Positions 1-12,561 of a stretch of DNA of 64,000 nucleotides are shown piece after piece; positions within the stretch are counted from its first letter, which is position 1, and each line of letters starts with the position of its first letter. Position numbers and translations under genes: made by a program. The stretch is from Tetrahymena elliotti 4EA. Lineage: Eukaryota; Ciliophora; Oligohymenophorea; Hymenostomatida; Tetrahymenidae. Below the pieces are notes generated by a model. It ran no database searches. It was not told where the DNA came from and saw nothing but the letters and a program-made list of their open reading frames with translations. The DNA lies in assembly GCA_000231825.2 (NCBI GenBank), contig JH720293.1, positions 1,426,001 to 1,490,000 of the forward strand, given 5' to 3'.

Positions 1-3000
1 AACCTGCTGATTACTCACTCAAAATATTTTCAAGAGATAGTATATAGTTATTAGGTGAAATGACTCTTCATAAATAATAAGTAATAGGACTTTAATAGAT
101 TACAGATAGCTCTAAGGTTAGTTACAACTCCGATTCTAACTATTTAATTTCTTTTAGCAACACAGAATTAGTACTTTGGGATTTAAGTAGAGGAATAGGT
201 ATGAAGTACCTTACATTCGATTAGTTAGTAACCTCCTTGCAATCAAATAAATTAGTTTACTACATAGACTAGGATATTTTGATTGTTTTTAAAAGTGAAG
301 TATAGTTTGGAGTATTTTTTTTAGAAAATATCAAAATATATAATGACAAAGATGTAATTAGTGTATAATTAGTTTCTATTGTTCATACAAAGAGTATGAA
401 TGGTTTCGTTAGAAATGGATAAAAGTTATATAGTTATTCTATGGACTCAACAATAGTTTCCTATGATCTTACTGCAATAAAATCTTAAGGAGATTCTGTT
501 GGTGCAATTGTATGTACAATACCTGGAAACCAAATTTTATAATCTGCTTAAATATTTTCAACTGGCGAAATTGCTTTATAGCTTTATTAATCACTAACTT
601 ATTATTACTATAACCTGAAGGAATGCAAGGAAATTAATGTTGGACACACAGCATTTGTATTTTAGATGATAAAAGATGAAAAGTAATCAACAAAATACTT
701 ATTTTCTTTAGGACAGTATAAAATAATTGTTTCTATTGCAGATTAAGATACAGTTACTCCAATTTCAAGCAGATAGATTAGTAAATCTTTTGCATTTATT
801 TCTCAAGGTTACTTAATTTTGATCGACTTTAGTGGTTTTGTTGTTTTGAATTCATTTAATAATGGAATACTATCAGAAAATTATTCGATTAACTTAAACT
901 GGTCTAAAAATTTTTAGATAACATCAGCTTTTATTGATTTGCAGTACTCATAAACAATACTTATTGGCTAAGGAGTTATAAAGCTAAAATTTGATCCTAC
1001 TAATCCATTTTCAACTTAAATGCAGCTTAGTAGTATTACTTAAAATGTACCTACTTAATAAGATTAACCAACTGATAAAATAAATGGGTTTCTAATAGAT
1101 ACCTTATTTAATAGGCTGATTGTATACAGTGATGATGGCTCAATAAGAGCCTATGAAAGAATAAACGTTTTTGACAACAATTATAGACAAGTTATTAGAA
1201 AATATCATACAAGTTGCAATATACTAGATAATAGTATCTGTTAAAATAAAGTTATTGATTTATAACTTATTAACTAGAAATTATTTGTAGCTCTTTACAG
1301 CGATGGTTCTATAATCTTTTGGTAGTACTTATTTACAGATTTTCAATCACTCAGAATGCTCAGCCTTGACAACCCTTTGTACCCTGCTCAAACTATGAAT
1401 TTTAATCCAAATACAAATCTACTAATTTTTTAATCTGCTATCTAATTAAAAGTTTTTAATACAACAACATCTTAAATAGTAGGAATTTTAAATGTGAATA
1501 GCACTTTAGTTAACTTTTAATATGCATATACGGAGGTATTTTCTTCAGCTAGGCACTGTATTTATGTTCTAGATACCAAAAATAGAAGGCTTAATTTATA
1601 TTTGGCAAATAACACAAAAACTTTTGTGAGTGCAAGTACATCTTACTCAAGTAAAAAATTATATGTAAGTGCTAAATATTTTCCCACACATAGAAATGCT
1701 TATGTAATCTCAGATACAAATATTTGCTATTATAGTGCTACTTTGACTAGGAGTTGCATCAACTAAGTAGGGATATCAGGTATTATATCAGATGGTATAA
1801 TTTAATCTACATTGAGTTTATTAAAGCATTTGGTATTTATGAATAATTTGCAAGTTTTTTCCTATTCTCCCTTATCTACACTTAATGCTTAATATACTTC
1901 TGCCACCAATGTTTAAGATTATTCAGCAACTTATAATAAGGTGAATAGTGTTGATGTTTTTGCTTTTTTTTAGAATTCAGGTGTTTCAACAATTCAAAAT
2001 CAGGTAATTAATTTCAATTAACAAAAAACATTTTAAGGAAATTTTTAAAAATTAGGTAGTTATAATAGTTGGAACAAATTTAAATTTTTAGCATGTCCTT
2101 ACTTTTTAGCCAAAGATTTCAAGTATCCTAATCGATTCAGTTTTTTCTAAATTATACATAGGCTTTTAAAATGGATAAATTTATTCTGGATTTATTTAGA
2201 CAACTTTTGATATTTGGTTATCTTCAACTGCTCCTACTCCTATTGTTCCTGTTGGATTTTACTACAGTAGAGCACAAAATTATTTTATATACTATAGAGG
2301 AGTAAATATTTTTTTTATGCTTATTATTTTTATATTTACTAAATATTTATTAAGGAAATAAGAGTAACAAATGCAATCAATTATAGTTAAGTAGCATAGA
2401 TAAAGTTACATACCTCCAATTTGATTGGATTTTTTTATTCGGATAAAAGTAATACATATTTATCTTGCTCTTCTGAGAGTAATACAAATATGTTTAAATT
2501 GAATTTAACAAATATAAGTACTCCTTAATCAACCCAGTTTAAGACAAGTACTCAAACAATTCTGAGTCGTTGCTTTTTAGATGATTAAAATGATATTGCT
2601 ATAGGTTACTACACAACAACTTAATCTATAACATATTGGAGTTATATTAATGTAACATAAATTTATACAACTCTAATCCATTAGTAAAGAGCATAAAAGT
2701 TAAAAGACTCTTAAGTTGATATTGACCCAACTTTATAAATTTCCTACCAAATTTAACAAATTTATATAGATACTTCTATATAAAGGCTCATAGTTGTAAA
2801 TAATATTTAAGAAGTGTACATGCACAACTATGCAACTTTTGTAGATACTTTTATTAGTATTCCTAATATGCAAAGTGTTTATATTGACTAATAATACAAG
2901 CGTTTGGCAATTGTCATTTAATAAGAATTTAAGTAGACATTTTACTCATATTCCTACAGTTCTGATAATATTGAATTTTTTAAGGAATTTTAATTTCATA

Positions 3001-6000
3001 GTAATACTATAAGAGGAATAATTTTTTAAAAGGATAAAGCATATTCATATGAAGATACCTTTATTGTAGTAATGGATAGGAGTACTTATGAGAAATTAGT
3101 TACAATTTAATGTGTGAATCCAATTATTACTAATTTTATAATTTTTGAAAAACTTAATTTAGTTATTATATGGAGTGATTTCAATTTAGGATAATTTAAT
3201 TAGAGCATAGGTATTTATAATCTACTTACAGGTAGTAAAATTACTGATGTAGTAGGATATTAAAGTATTGAGACGGGAAATATTCATTAAATTATGGTAG
3301 ATGAAGATAGCTATCAAATGATCATTGCTAAGAATAATCCCAACAATTACTTTTATACAGTCGATTTAAGAACTTTTTATTATACAGGATACTATGCTAA
3401 TAGAAATTACACTACATCAATTCTAAGCATGCAGCTTATTCCTGAATCTAATTTATTAGTTTACTTAGATTAAAGCCTAATAAGGTAAATTAAATTTCTT
3501 AAATTTCATTAAAAACACCAGTTTATTTTATTAGAATAATGTCCATAGAAACATCAATGAATTCTTAGTACAAATTTTTATCTTTAACTGACTCATAAAA
3601 TACAGAACAATTTTACAATTCTGAATAAAAGAAGCTCTATTTTTTAGATGGCCTTGGTGTATCCTGGTAGTTAAATGCAAATTTGAAGTAGCTAGTTTAC
3701 TAGATACCATTTTAAGGTGTTAGGTAAACGTTTTTCATAAACCAATAGTTTTATGTAGTATCTTAAAACTAAATATTGCAATATAACCAAAATTTTGTTA
3801 ACTTAGGATAGATAGACTAAACATCTGTTAATGTTACATTCTCTTAAGATTTTGTGTTTATTTTTAATTCAAATTTTCAACTTTATATAGCTGATCAAGA
3901 CTCTTTTAGTTCTTAGTATTTCTACCAGTTTGATTCTTTCTTTTAACAAGTTATAGTCAATGAAAAATTTTAAGAAATATTTGTTCTCCAATAAACCAAA
4001 AAATTAAACCGTTTTAATATAGTTACAAGAGATCTTCTTTTTAACACTACAGATGCCAATATTGATTTTTTAAAGATTGATTCTGAAAATAATGTAATTT
4101 TCTAGGCTTATATTAATGGAACACTCAATATATACCCTGCTTATTCTGATAGCATTTATGATTATATGACAGGCTAGCCAGTTTAAAAATTGAATTTTAA
4201 CTAAAGAATATTCAAAATATAAATCGATAGTGCCTACAACAAATTTTATGTTCTCCTTAATACATAGATTCCTTTACTCCTTGTATATTATTACAATGTT
4301 ACAAATGCTACTCTTTAGAACCTAACTTTAATAACTTCTTTCAGCTTACCCTCAAGATCTACATAATTAAAGATATCTACATATTAAGAAAATATTGTTT
4401 TAAGCTTGCCATGGTTAATAATACTTATACATCGCCAAACTTTAAATTATATCAGAGTAGATAGAGATAATTAAATATTCTATTCCTAACAAAAAATTAT
4501 TCAGGTATAAAACTATCAAAATTTATACATAGTTTAATCTAGTGATAAATTGGCTATGTACCAGCTGAATTAAACTTATACTTAGTTATTTTAATTTAGC
4601 TTAGTTTATCCTAAGCTCGCTTCATATAGTATTACAAATAATTCAAACTCATACAACATTCAACTTATTGGTATAAGCTCTGGTATTGCTTTTTCTTACA
4701 ATTTTGTATTACCTATGGTTGGATAGAATTCATAGCCTCTCTTTAACATAAACTAATGTTACCAAACAATGGAGGATATTGAATATGGACATTAGGTATT
4801 TTTTAATTTTAGAAATTACAATTAATTAGGATTTGTTTAAAAAAAGGTTGAATAATAAATGATTATTTTAGATAAATCCTCAAAGATTTTGAAATACAAC
4901 TTGCAGTAAACACTAATTTAGGTAAAAATTTTCCTGACTAATTATTTATTTAACAGTTTTTTATTGATTAGATATACTCTCAAAATAGTTTTTTCTACCA
5001 TAGTCTTATGAAGACTTATAATTCAAATGTAGTTTATGGCCATAAAGATTCTAGCTAAATTATTTAGATCAAAAATGATACATTTTCTTAATTGCTTTAA
5101 AGCAGTATAGTGATTAATAACTATAATTTCACCTTATCTGAGGATCAGTAAGTTATTTTCTCGAGTATCAATGAAAAAATAACTTTTAGTAATATTAATA
5201 TTACATCTGATTCTAAAAACTTTACCTTCATATTCAATGGCTAAAATAGTATATAATTCTAAAATCTTAGGATAAATAATATTAATCTTTCTGGAAGTGG
5301 GGCTCTTTTTACTTTTAATGACTGTAATGAAGTAGAAATTGATACATTTTATCTTGTTGGATCTAAATTTCATGGATCTAACTATACATTATTTTCTTTT
5401 AATAATGTTCATAAAATTATTATAAACTCTTTAAATTTACTTAATCTCACTTTTACAAAAGAATCTTAGGCCAACAATATAATTTTCATATCAAATGCAC
5501 TTAATCTTAGTTTAAGTTAATCAAATTTTATAAATATAATATCAGAAGAATAAAACAAACTTTTCATTAAGTCAAATGGTATTTTATTTTAAAAAATAAA
5601 TGAGGTAACTATCCAAGATATTATAGGAATATCTTTCTATTATTTTGATAACTTTTTTTCTCTTGAAGATTAGACTGTCTATCTGTATAGTGATTAAACT
5701 TTCATACAAAATTCAAAGTTTCTTAATATATCTAATATTACAAGTAGCTTAATTCTTTTTAATGGAAACCTTATTTAAACTAATACATGTAATTTCACTT
5801 AAATTAGTTGTTTAACATGCTCTGGTGCTTCTATTAATATTATAAAAGCTTCATCGTTTATCCTTTCGTCTTCTTACTTTCTTTTAAATCATGCAGACTA
5901 AGGAGGAGCACTAGCTCTTATTGATTTACAGTATTAAGTGCTGTTAATAATGAGTAATGAATTTTATAACTGCACTGCTTAATCTCATGGAGGAGCTATA

Positions 6001-9000
6001 TTTTCCAGCTCAAGCGATATAATGGTAAATTAGACAACTATATAATTTTGTTCAGCACAAATTGGAGGAGCCTTAAGATATACTGGGATAGAGCCATTGT
6101 TTATTTATTATTAAAAACTTTATAAACTTACACAAGACGCATAATACTATATAGAAAATAACATTTCATAAAATTAGGCTGATATTTATGGGTAAAATAT
6201 TGGGTCTTATCCTATAATGGTATCTGTTATTTCAAATAAATAATTGGAACACAAAAGGGTTCTTTTTAATAATGTAGATAACTTTAACATAGATTAATAT
6301 TCTCTCTAAAATTTTCAAAGTAGTGCTTATATTAATTTCTAATTCTAAATTCTAGATTAAGAATTAAATCCTGTTAGGTTTGATATTATGAAATTTTAGA
6401 AAAACCAATATCCTGAAATAATTTAAAATGAAATATCTAATTTTAATGTCAAAGCTATTCCTGGTACAGACGATGTCAAGATATATGGATAATATATTAC
6501 TGACTATTCTTAGTTTAACAAGACAGATTAAACTTTTAAGATTGAATAAATGATAGTTATAGCTGATCCTGGAACTTCAAATTACATTTTGTTTGAAACT
6601 CCCTCCATTAAAATGGTTCTTTCTCCTACTTTTTTGGGTAGAAAATTTGATGATGGTAAGATTTAAATATTTGGTATTTTTAGTTTATTTTTTTAAATTA
6701 TATTTTTTTTAAATTAATTTTTTAGGCCCATTCCATGTAAGATTAAATATGGAATTTAGAGAATGTATTAGAGGTGAAGTATATAAACTTAGTGGTAGCA
6801 TTTACTATTGTTAGGAATGTAAAGAAGGAAGTTACTCTATAATTTCTCCAATTTAAAGTATTTAAATTTTATATCCATAATGCTAATTTGCTATTAAATA
6901 AAATAGGTGAATATGAAAATTAAATTTGTAAGCGCTGTCCTGATGAGGCTGATTATTGTTACAGAGATTAAATGACTCTTTTCCCTGGTTATTGGAAGGT
7001 TGATAATAACACAGACTCTATAGTAAAATGCTCAAATAAGCCAGAGAACTGTTATGGTAGTTAGGAGACAGGATACTGTATTGAGGGCCATATAGGCCCT
7101 TTATGCGAAAGCTGTGATGTGTATGGAATATTATGGAAAAGAGCTTATTAGAGTGATGGGAAATTTAATTGCTTAAGGTGTTAAAATTTAAGTTCACTAA
7201 CTTATATCATACCTACAATATTAATAGCACTTGGAATAGTTTTTTACATGTTAATCAGTATTCGAATAATACTTCAGATTAACAAATTAATAGTTTTGGG
7301 GTACTATTTAAGAAGATTGAATTTGCTTCCAATTAGCAAATCTTCTTTTTAAGATACCACAAATATGAATTTAAAAGCTATGATGAGCTACATGTAAATT
7401 AGTTCTATGATCAATACATTCGTTATTAAGCTTCCAGAATGGATGACATTCATACCAGATTATCTAGGTATATTATTATTTTACTTTAACATTTTGAAAA
7501 AAAATAATATGAAATATTGATTAGGCTCACCTGTTTAAAATCTCTAATATAGTTTTGATTGCATATTGAATTAATAACAATAAAGCTCATATCCAATCGT
7601 CTTTTTCAGAACAATTTGGTTCTTAGCCATTCCTTTTATTTATCTTGGTGCAATTGGTCTTTTATATTCAATCTTAGTTTTATTTAGGATATCAAAATTT
7701 GATAAAGTAATTTTTTTTAGATTTCAATTTCAAAAGCTAAACATTTTGTTAAATAAATAAACAGTCTTATATAATTAGTGGTTTAGTATTTTTAAGTTTC
7801 TTTATTCAACCAAATATGATCTCTAACATTTTAGGAGTTATGTCATGTAGGAGTATTGATTAAAAACTATACATTTAAAGCGATATTTCATATGAGTGCT
7901 ATACAGAAATCCATCTCAAGTATATAGCAATCGTTTGCTTGCCCGGTTTATTTATTTGGGCTTTTATAATTCCTTTAGTAATTTTAAGAAATTTGATCAA
8001 AAGTAAGAGAAATTTAGAAGATGCAAATATCCGTTTAAAGTATGGATTTTTGTATCAAGATTATAAAAATGAACATTTTTATTGGGAGTTTGTTAGAATA
8101 TACACAAAAATGATAGTCGTTGCAGTACTTTCTTTTTATGGAGATCCTTATAGTATTTTTATTTTTTAGAAATATTTTTATAGTTTTTATTTATATCAAA
8201 AATAGCTAATAAGTTAGTCATCATTTTGTGCTTATTCTTGATTTATTAAGTAGCCCTAATAAAATTTTAGCCTTACTAAATGAAATACTTTCAACAATTA
8301 GATAAGACAAGTATGATTGTTTTTATCATTCTTCTAATTATGAATATTTTCTTATATAACAAACCTGATGTTGTCTAATCCTAAATGTTTTATGTTGTTT
8401 TGCTACTCATTCATAATGGCTATTAGTTTTTTCTTCTTATAGAAGTAGTTAGAGCTAAGCTTTCAATAAAGTATAAAGATATTTACAATAAAATCGTTTT
8501 AACTATCATTAAGCTTATGCCTTTTATGAAAAAATTTTTGGCAATAAAAAAAAAAATTCCTTTTAACACTTTTCGCTTATGGATGAAAGTAAAATTTTTC
8601 TTGAACGAATGTAGTGAAAGGAAAATATATAATGAACAAAACAGCCCTTAATTTGGAAAATCATCAGATTTAAATCCTGAATAAATATATTTCTAGCCAA
8701 GTAAAAGGAATAGAAATCGTATGTTTAATCAAAACCTTCAATTAGCAAGCTCAAGAAATATAGGTAATTTATTTTCAACTTTTTATTTTAAACCTAAAAA
8801 ATGTTTTAATAATTCTGTTAGCTATATCCAATCGAAATATTGTTAAATCAGAAGACTTATCTAAAAATTTACCTCTGTTAAGCAAGGACATGAATCTTTT
8901 ATCAATAGACAGTAATAATATTTAGCTTTTAAGTCCAAAAGGAGTAAGTAGTGCATCTCAATTGCAAAGCAATAATGTTGATTCTATGCATTAATATTTT

Positions 9001-10964
9001 TAAAATCCTTACTCCGATGTAATTGCAAAAAGGTTACCTTATACTCAATTACTTAGATCCTTATTTAATTATGCTGATGTAGAAGAGGAAGAAGATTTTA
9101 GAAGAATCTAGAAGAAGGCTTCTATCAATTAAGAGTACAGGCTTTACCAAAAAATTGATTTAATTTATAAAAACTTAAAATAAGTTGAAGTTGAAGATAA
9201 CTACACACCAACTAATTAGCAATCAAAATAAGATATCTAAAATCCTAATATTGAAGATTCAATATTAGAAATTAACTAACCAAAAATTAAAAGGTAAAAA
9301 AAAGCATAGGTTTACAAATTTTTTAATTTTTTTCTAAAAAATAGATAAGCCTAAGTACTTTCTCCAAGATTTATAACAAATGTAGATAATTTAGATTAAA
9401 GTATCTAAAATGAATAGGAAGTTAAACATGATAGTTAAGGAGAAGTAATTGAATTATCTGAGTAATCTTAGAATAACCAAGTCATGTAACCTGGCCAAAA
9501 TAGAAGATATGTTTATCTTTAAAATGAAGAAAAAATATTTGACCAATTTAAAGAAAGAAAAGATAATATTGTTAAAAGTAATTAAGTTTTAAATTTAGAT
9601 GAACAAATATAAAAATCTGTAAAAGATGAGGACGAAGAAGATAATAGAAGATTAATTAAGAAATCTTAATTCTAGTATGACTTAAACTTAAAAAGGAAGA
9701 CCAATTTGATTTATAAAAATTTATTTTTAGTTGCCTACAATGAAAAAGAGATTGCTGAATTAAAAAAGAAAAATTAAGCATTAATAATTTAAGATAACAT
9801 TAATAATAATGACATGATTTACAACATAGAAGATTCACTCGTTTCTTTAAATGACAGTAACAGTGATTAAAAGTAAAATAGAATTTATTTAAATTAATAA
9901 ATTGAAATATTATTTAAATAAAGTGATGGCATTATTGAAAAATAGTTACCTAAAAAAGATTCCTTTAAGAATATACTTGATCAAACACAAACTAATTAAT
10001 TTGATAATAATGAATAGATTCCTGCTGATTAGGGAAGAGGAATTGAAGTAGATTAAGTAGAATTTTAGATGGATTTGGGAAGCATAGAAAACTAGACAAT
10101 TAATTAGTAAACAAATCTATAAGAAAAAGAAAATATTTTTGAAGGTATTTAATTAAATTCAATTTTATTCAATTATTTAATAATGATGCAAATGAAATAA
10201 TTATATTTTATTAATTATTAGATTAAATATTAGAGGATTAATAGTAATTTTAAAATTTATATGGATAAATTCAAAATACCTATGTTAATTAATAAGTTAA
10301 TACCTAAACTGATATTAGTACCTCTAAGCAAATACAAAATATTATTGATAACTTTGCTTAAAATTTGTAAATCAAAGAAAATTTAGAATAATCAGATGCT
10401 AATTATTATTTTTAGTAAAATTCTGAAACACCTTAGCATACTAATACAATTCAATAAGATAAAAAATATTATCCACCATCAGATATTATAGAAGAAGAAG
10501 AAAATATCAAATATGATGAAGCAGAATCAGAAAGCTCAGCAAAAGATAATATGACATAAGTTAGTCTGTAAAAAGCAAACAGTTACTTTAAAGGATAAAT
10601 TGATCCAAATAAAATAGAAAATTAAGGTGGACTTTCTAATGCAAATATTTCTGAAAACTTTTTTGACAGCAAAAGCAATTTTGAAATTAAAAGTTAAAGG
10701 AAATAGTAATCTTAATAATTTAGACAAGAAAACGAATCTATCATTTAAGATCACAATGATGATCAGACCCTATTTAAAGATTACGGAAAATTGATTTCTA
10801 TTGGGGGTTTAACAAATGCATTTGAGGGACTTAAAGTAAGCTTAATGGATACACCAATAGGTGATATTTAAATTAAATAAGTGAAAGAAGGAATTATTCA
10901 GTTTAAAACCTTAGAATAAAGTAATTAGTTTGAAAGTATAAATGATGATGAGCAAAAATTATGA
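1..10964 (+). CDS. giant surface membrane protein with beta-helix ectodomain, Cys-rich stalk and multi-TM domain (5' partial)
   Basis: The gene starts before the window; about 3,460 residues are visible. Exons: <1-2003, 2056-2301, 2355-3484, 3535-4921, 4957-6655, 6726-6857, 6907-7467, 7525-7706, 7765-8152, 8170-8763, 8822-10144, 10222-10964 (TGA). Each GT..AG intron (35-77 b, plus a doubtful 17 b one at 8153-8169) restores the frame. About 2,150 residues form an ectodomain, first propeller-like (motifs such as LVLWDLS), then Asn/Ser-rich with GGA turns (DQGGALALI, SHGGAIFSS) typical of right-handed beta-helix proteins. A Cys-rich stretch (CQECKEG, CKRCPDE, CESCDVYG) follows, then about eight hydrophobic helices coded between 7190 and 8460. 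The C-terminal tail, about 800 residues, is charged and rich in Gln/Asn, so probably cytoplasmic. This architecture is known in large ciliate 'putative transmembrane protein' families of unknown function; a receptor or adhesion role is inference. The 3' end faces the ECH1-like gene tail-to-tail, 111 b apart. Confidence 0.85.
8153..8169 (+). other. apparent 17-base intron or one-base frameshift
   Basis: The frame carrying the fifth hydrophobic segment (ending FYGDPY) must shift to meet the next one (KIANKLVIILCL). The only GT..AG interval here that restores the frame is these 17 bases (GT at 8153, AG at 8169). Other introns of the gene are 35-77 b, so a sequencing indel in the T-rich run is an equally good explanation. 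Confidence 0.4.
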
Positions 10965-11075
10965 AATGTAAACTGCACGAATTTATTTTTTATGTGATGT
11001 GATCATAGTTTTTCATAATTACAAAACTTTTTAAATGAATTAATAAAATTAACTTAGAATATTTATTTAAATTTT

Positions 11076-11946
11076 TCAAAGCTTAGGATACTAGGCTTTT
11101 GATTTTGAAATTAAAGCATTTAAAGCTAAAGGAATATCACTTGTTTAAGCCATAGCAGAGTTTACACGAGCCATATATTCCAAATTAGGAATTATTACTT
11201 TATGTCTTTATGTAGTCAACACACTCTTTATTGTCCATACAGCAACAGGGCTTTTCTCTGCAATTTTTCTTGCAGTGGCTAAAAGAATACTTCTCATTTA
11301 TTCTTCATTTTCAACAACTTAAGAAACCATTCCTTTTATTATTAGAATAAATATTAAGTTTATTAAACTCATATAAAAAAATACCAATTCTTTGTGCAGT
11401 TTCTGAGTCGAATCTTCTACCAGTGTAAACTAGTTCACGTAATAAGCTATCGTTTGTGCAGGTAACAGGCAATCTTTGAAGAAGTCCCATATCAGCTGCA
11501 ATACCAACATCGATTTCTTTAAACTCAAAAAATGACTACTTTGTACAAATTCTTACATCAGCTGCTAATATAAATTCAATAGCAACTCCAAGGCATGCAT
11601 TTTGTATTCCAACTAAAACAGGGATTTATAATCTCTCAAAAGATGTAATTGTCTCTTGTAAAACTAAAATAAATTTATATAAAAAGGCAGTCCTACGTGC
11701 TAAATCTTCCTCATCAATTGATATAGCAAAAATAGGGTCTTAAAGATCTACTCCAGTACTGAAGTGCTTTCCATTTCCAGTTAAGATAACACATCTCAGA
11801 TCTTCTTTTTTTTAAAGCATCTTCATAGCTTCAGGTAATTCATGAATCATTTTAACATTCATAGCATTTCCTACCTTTGGTCTGTTAAGTTTAACATGAG
11901 CTATATGTTTCTCAATGTATTCGATTTCTAGTGTTTCAAAAGTCAT
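11076..11946 (-). CDS. ECH1: delta3,5-delta2,4-dienoyl-CoA isomerase-like protein, probably peroxisomal
   Basis: 272 residues in two exons (11946-11385, 11332-11076) with a 52 b intron. This is a crotonase-fold enzyme. ECH1 isomerises 3,5-dienoyl-CoA to 2,4-dienoyl-CoA during beta-oxidation of unsaturated fatty acids. Seen: the substrate-binding segment GKHFSTGVDL (59-68), and the ECH1 signature KEIDVGIAADMGLLQRLP (143-160), where E144 and D152 match two of the three rat catalytic acids. The third, an Asp in rat, is Glu here (E124 in AIEF), and the usual glycine-rich oxyanion turn is ACLGVA. The protein ends in PKL, a variant of the SKL peroxisomal signal, and no mitochondrial presequence is obvious, so I infer peroxisomal import. 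The start ATG opens directly into the first beta strand, so the N-terminus is short. It lies tail-to-tail with the giant membrane protein gene. Confidence 0.88.
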
Positions 11947-12561
11947 TTTTTAAGCTTTAATAGATCTTGATACCTTCTTCTTATTTTCAAATATTTATTA
12001 ATTTATGTCAGAAAAGAGCTATTGAATAAGACTTTTGCTCACAAATCTAAAATAGGTAAACACAATAAATATGACGTATTTTATTGAAATTTTATTAGAA
12101 TTCTACAGAAATGTTGATTTACTCTAAACAGAAAAATTTAAAGAATTTTCTCTATTTTAAATTGATCAAAGAATTTAAGGAATAACTAAAATAAATCTGA
12201 TGATAAATATTCATTTTAACAAAAAAAAAGTTATTTTTAAAAATAATTAAAATTGAAATTGAGTATGGTTATTCCTTTAAAACTAAGCGAATCATTAAGA
12301 TGAATAAAAAAGTCATAAAAAAACATTTAAAAGGTTAAATAAGTAAAATAAAATTTAATATGGATATTTTTCAATTTACTGCTTTGATATGAAAGGAATC
12401 TTAAGATGAATAAAAGAGTAATAAAAAAATCTTACACAGGTTAAATAAGTATAACATTACCAAATATAAAAAATAAATTAGCTTGTAAAATACTGTTTAA
12501 AATAAACTATTTGTTAATTTATTTATCATTAAAATTAATGTATTAATACTATGAAATATTT
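11947..12561. other. intergenic, 615 b, with an imperfect direct repeat
   Basis: Lies between the 5' end of the ECH1-like gene and the 3' end of the TTL-fold gene, both on the minus strand, so it should hold the ECH1 promoter and the TTL 3' UTR. Apart from the direct repeat listed separately, I see only AT-rich sequence. Confidence 0.6.
12295..12453. repeat. two imperfect direct repeats of about 55 b
   Basis: Copy one is about 12295-12350 and copy two about 12401-12453. Both start with TTAAGATGAATAAAA and end with GGTTAAATAAGTA, with a few substitutions between them. Their period is about 106 b. No coding role is visible. Confidence 0.55.

Noticed and set aside
5134..5373. Minus-strand open frame, 79 codons
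   Set aside because: Antisense to a coding exon of the giant membrane protein; the plus frame is clearly the gene.
10536..10754. Minus-strand open frame, 72 codons
   Set aside because: Shadow of the charged cytoplasmic tail coded on the plus strand.
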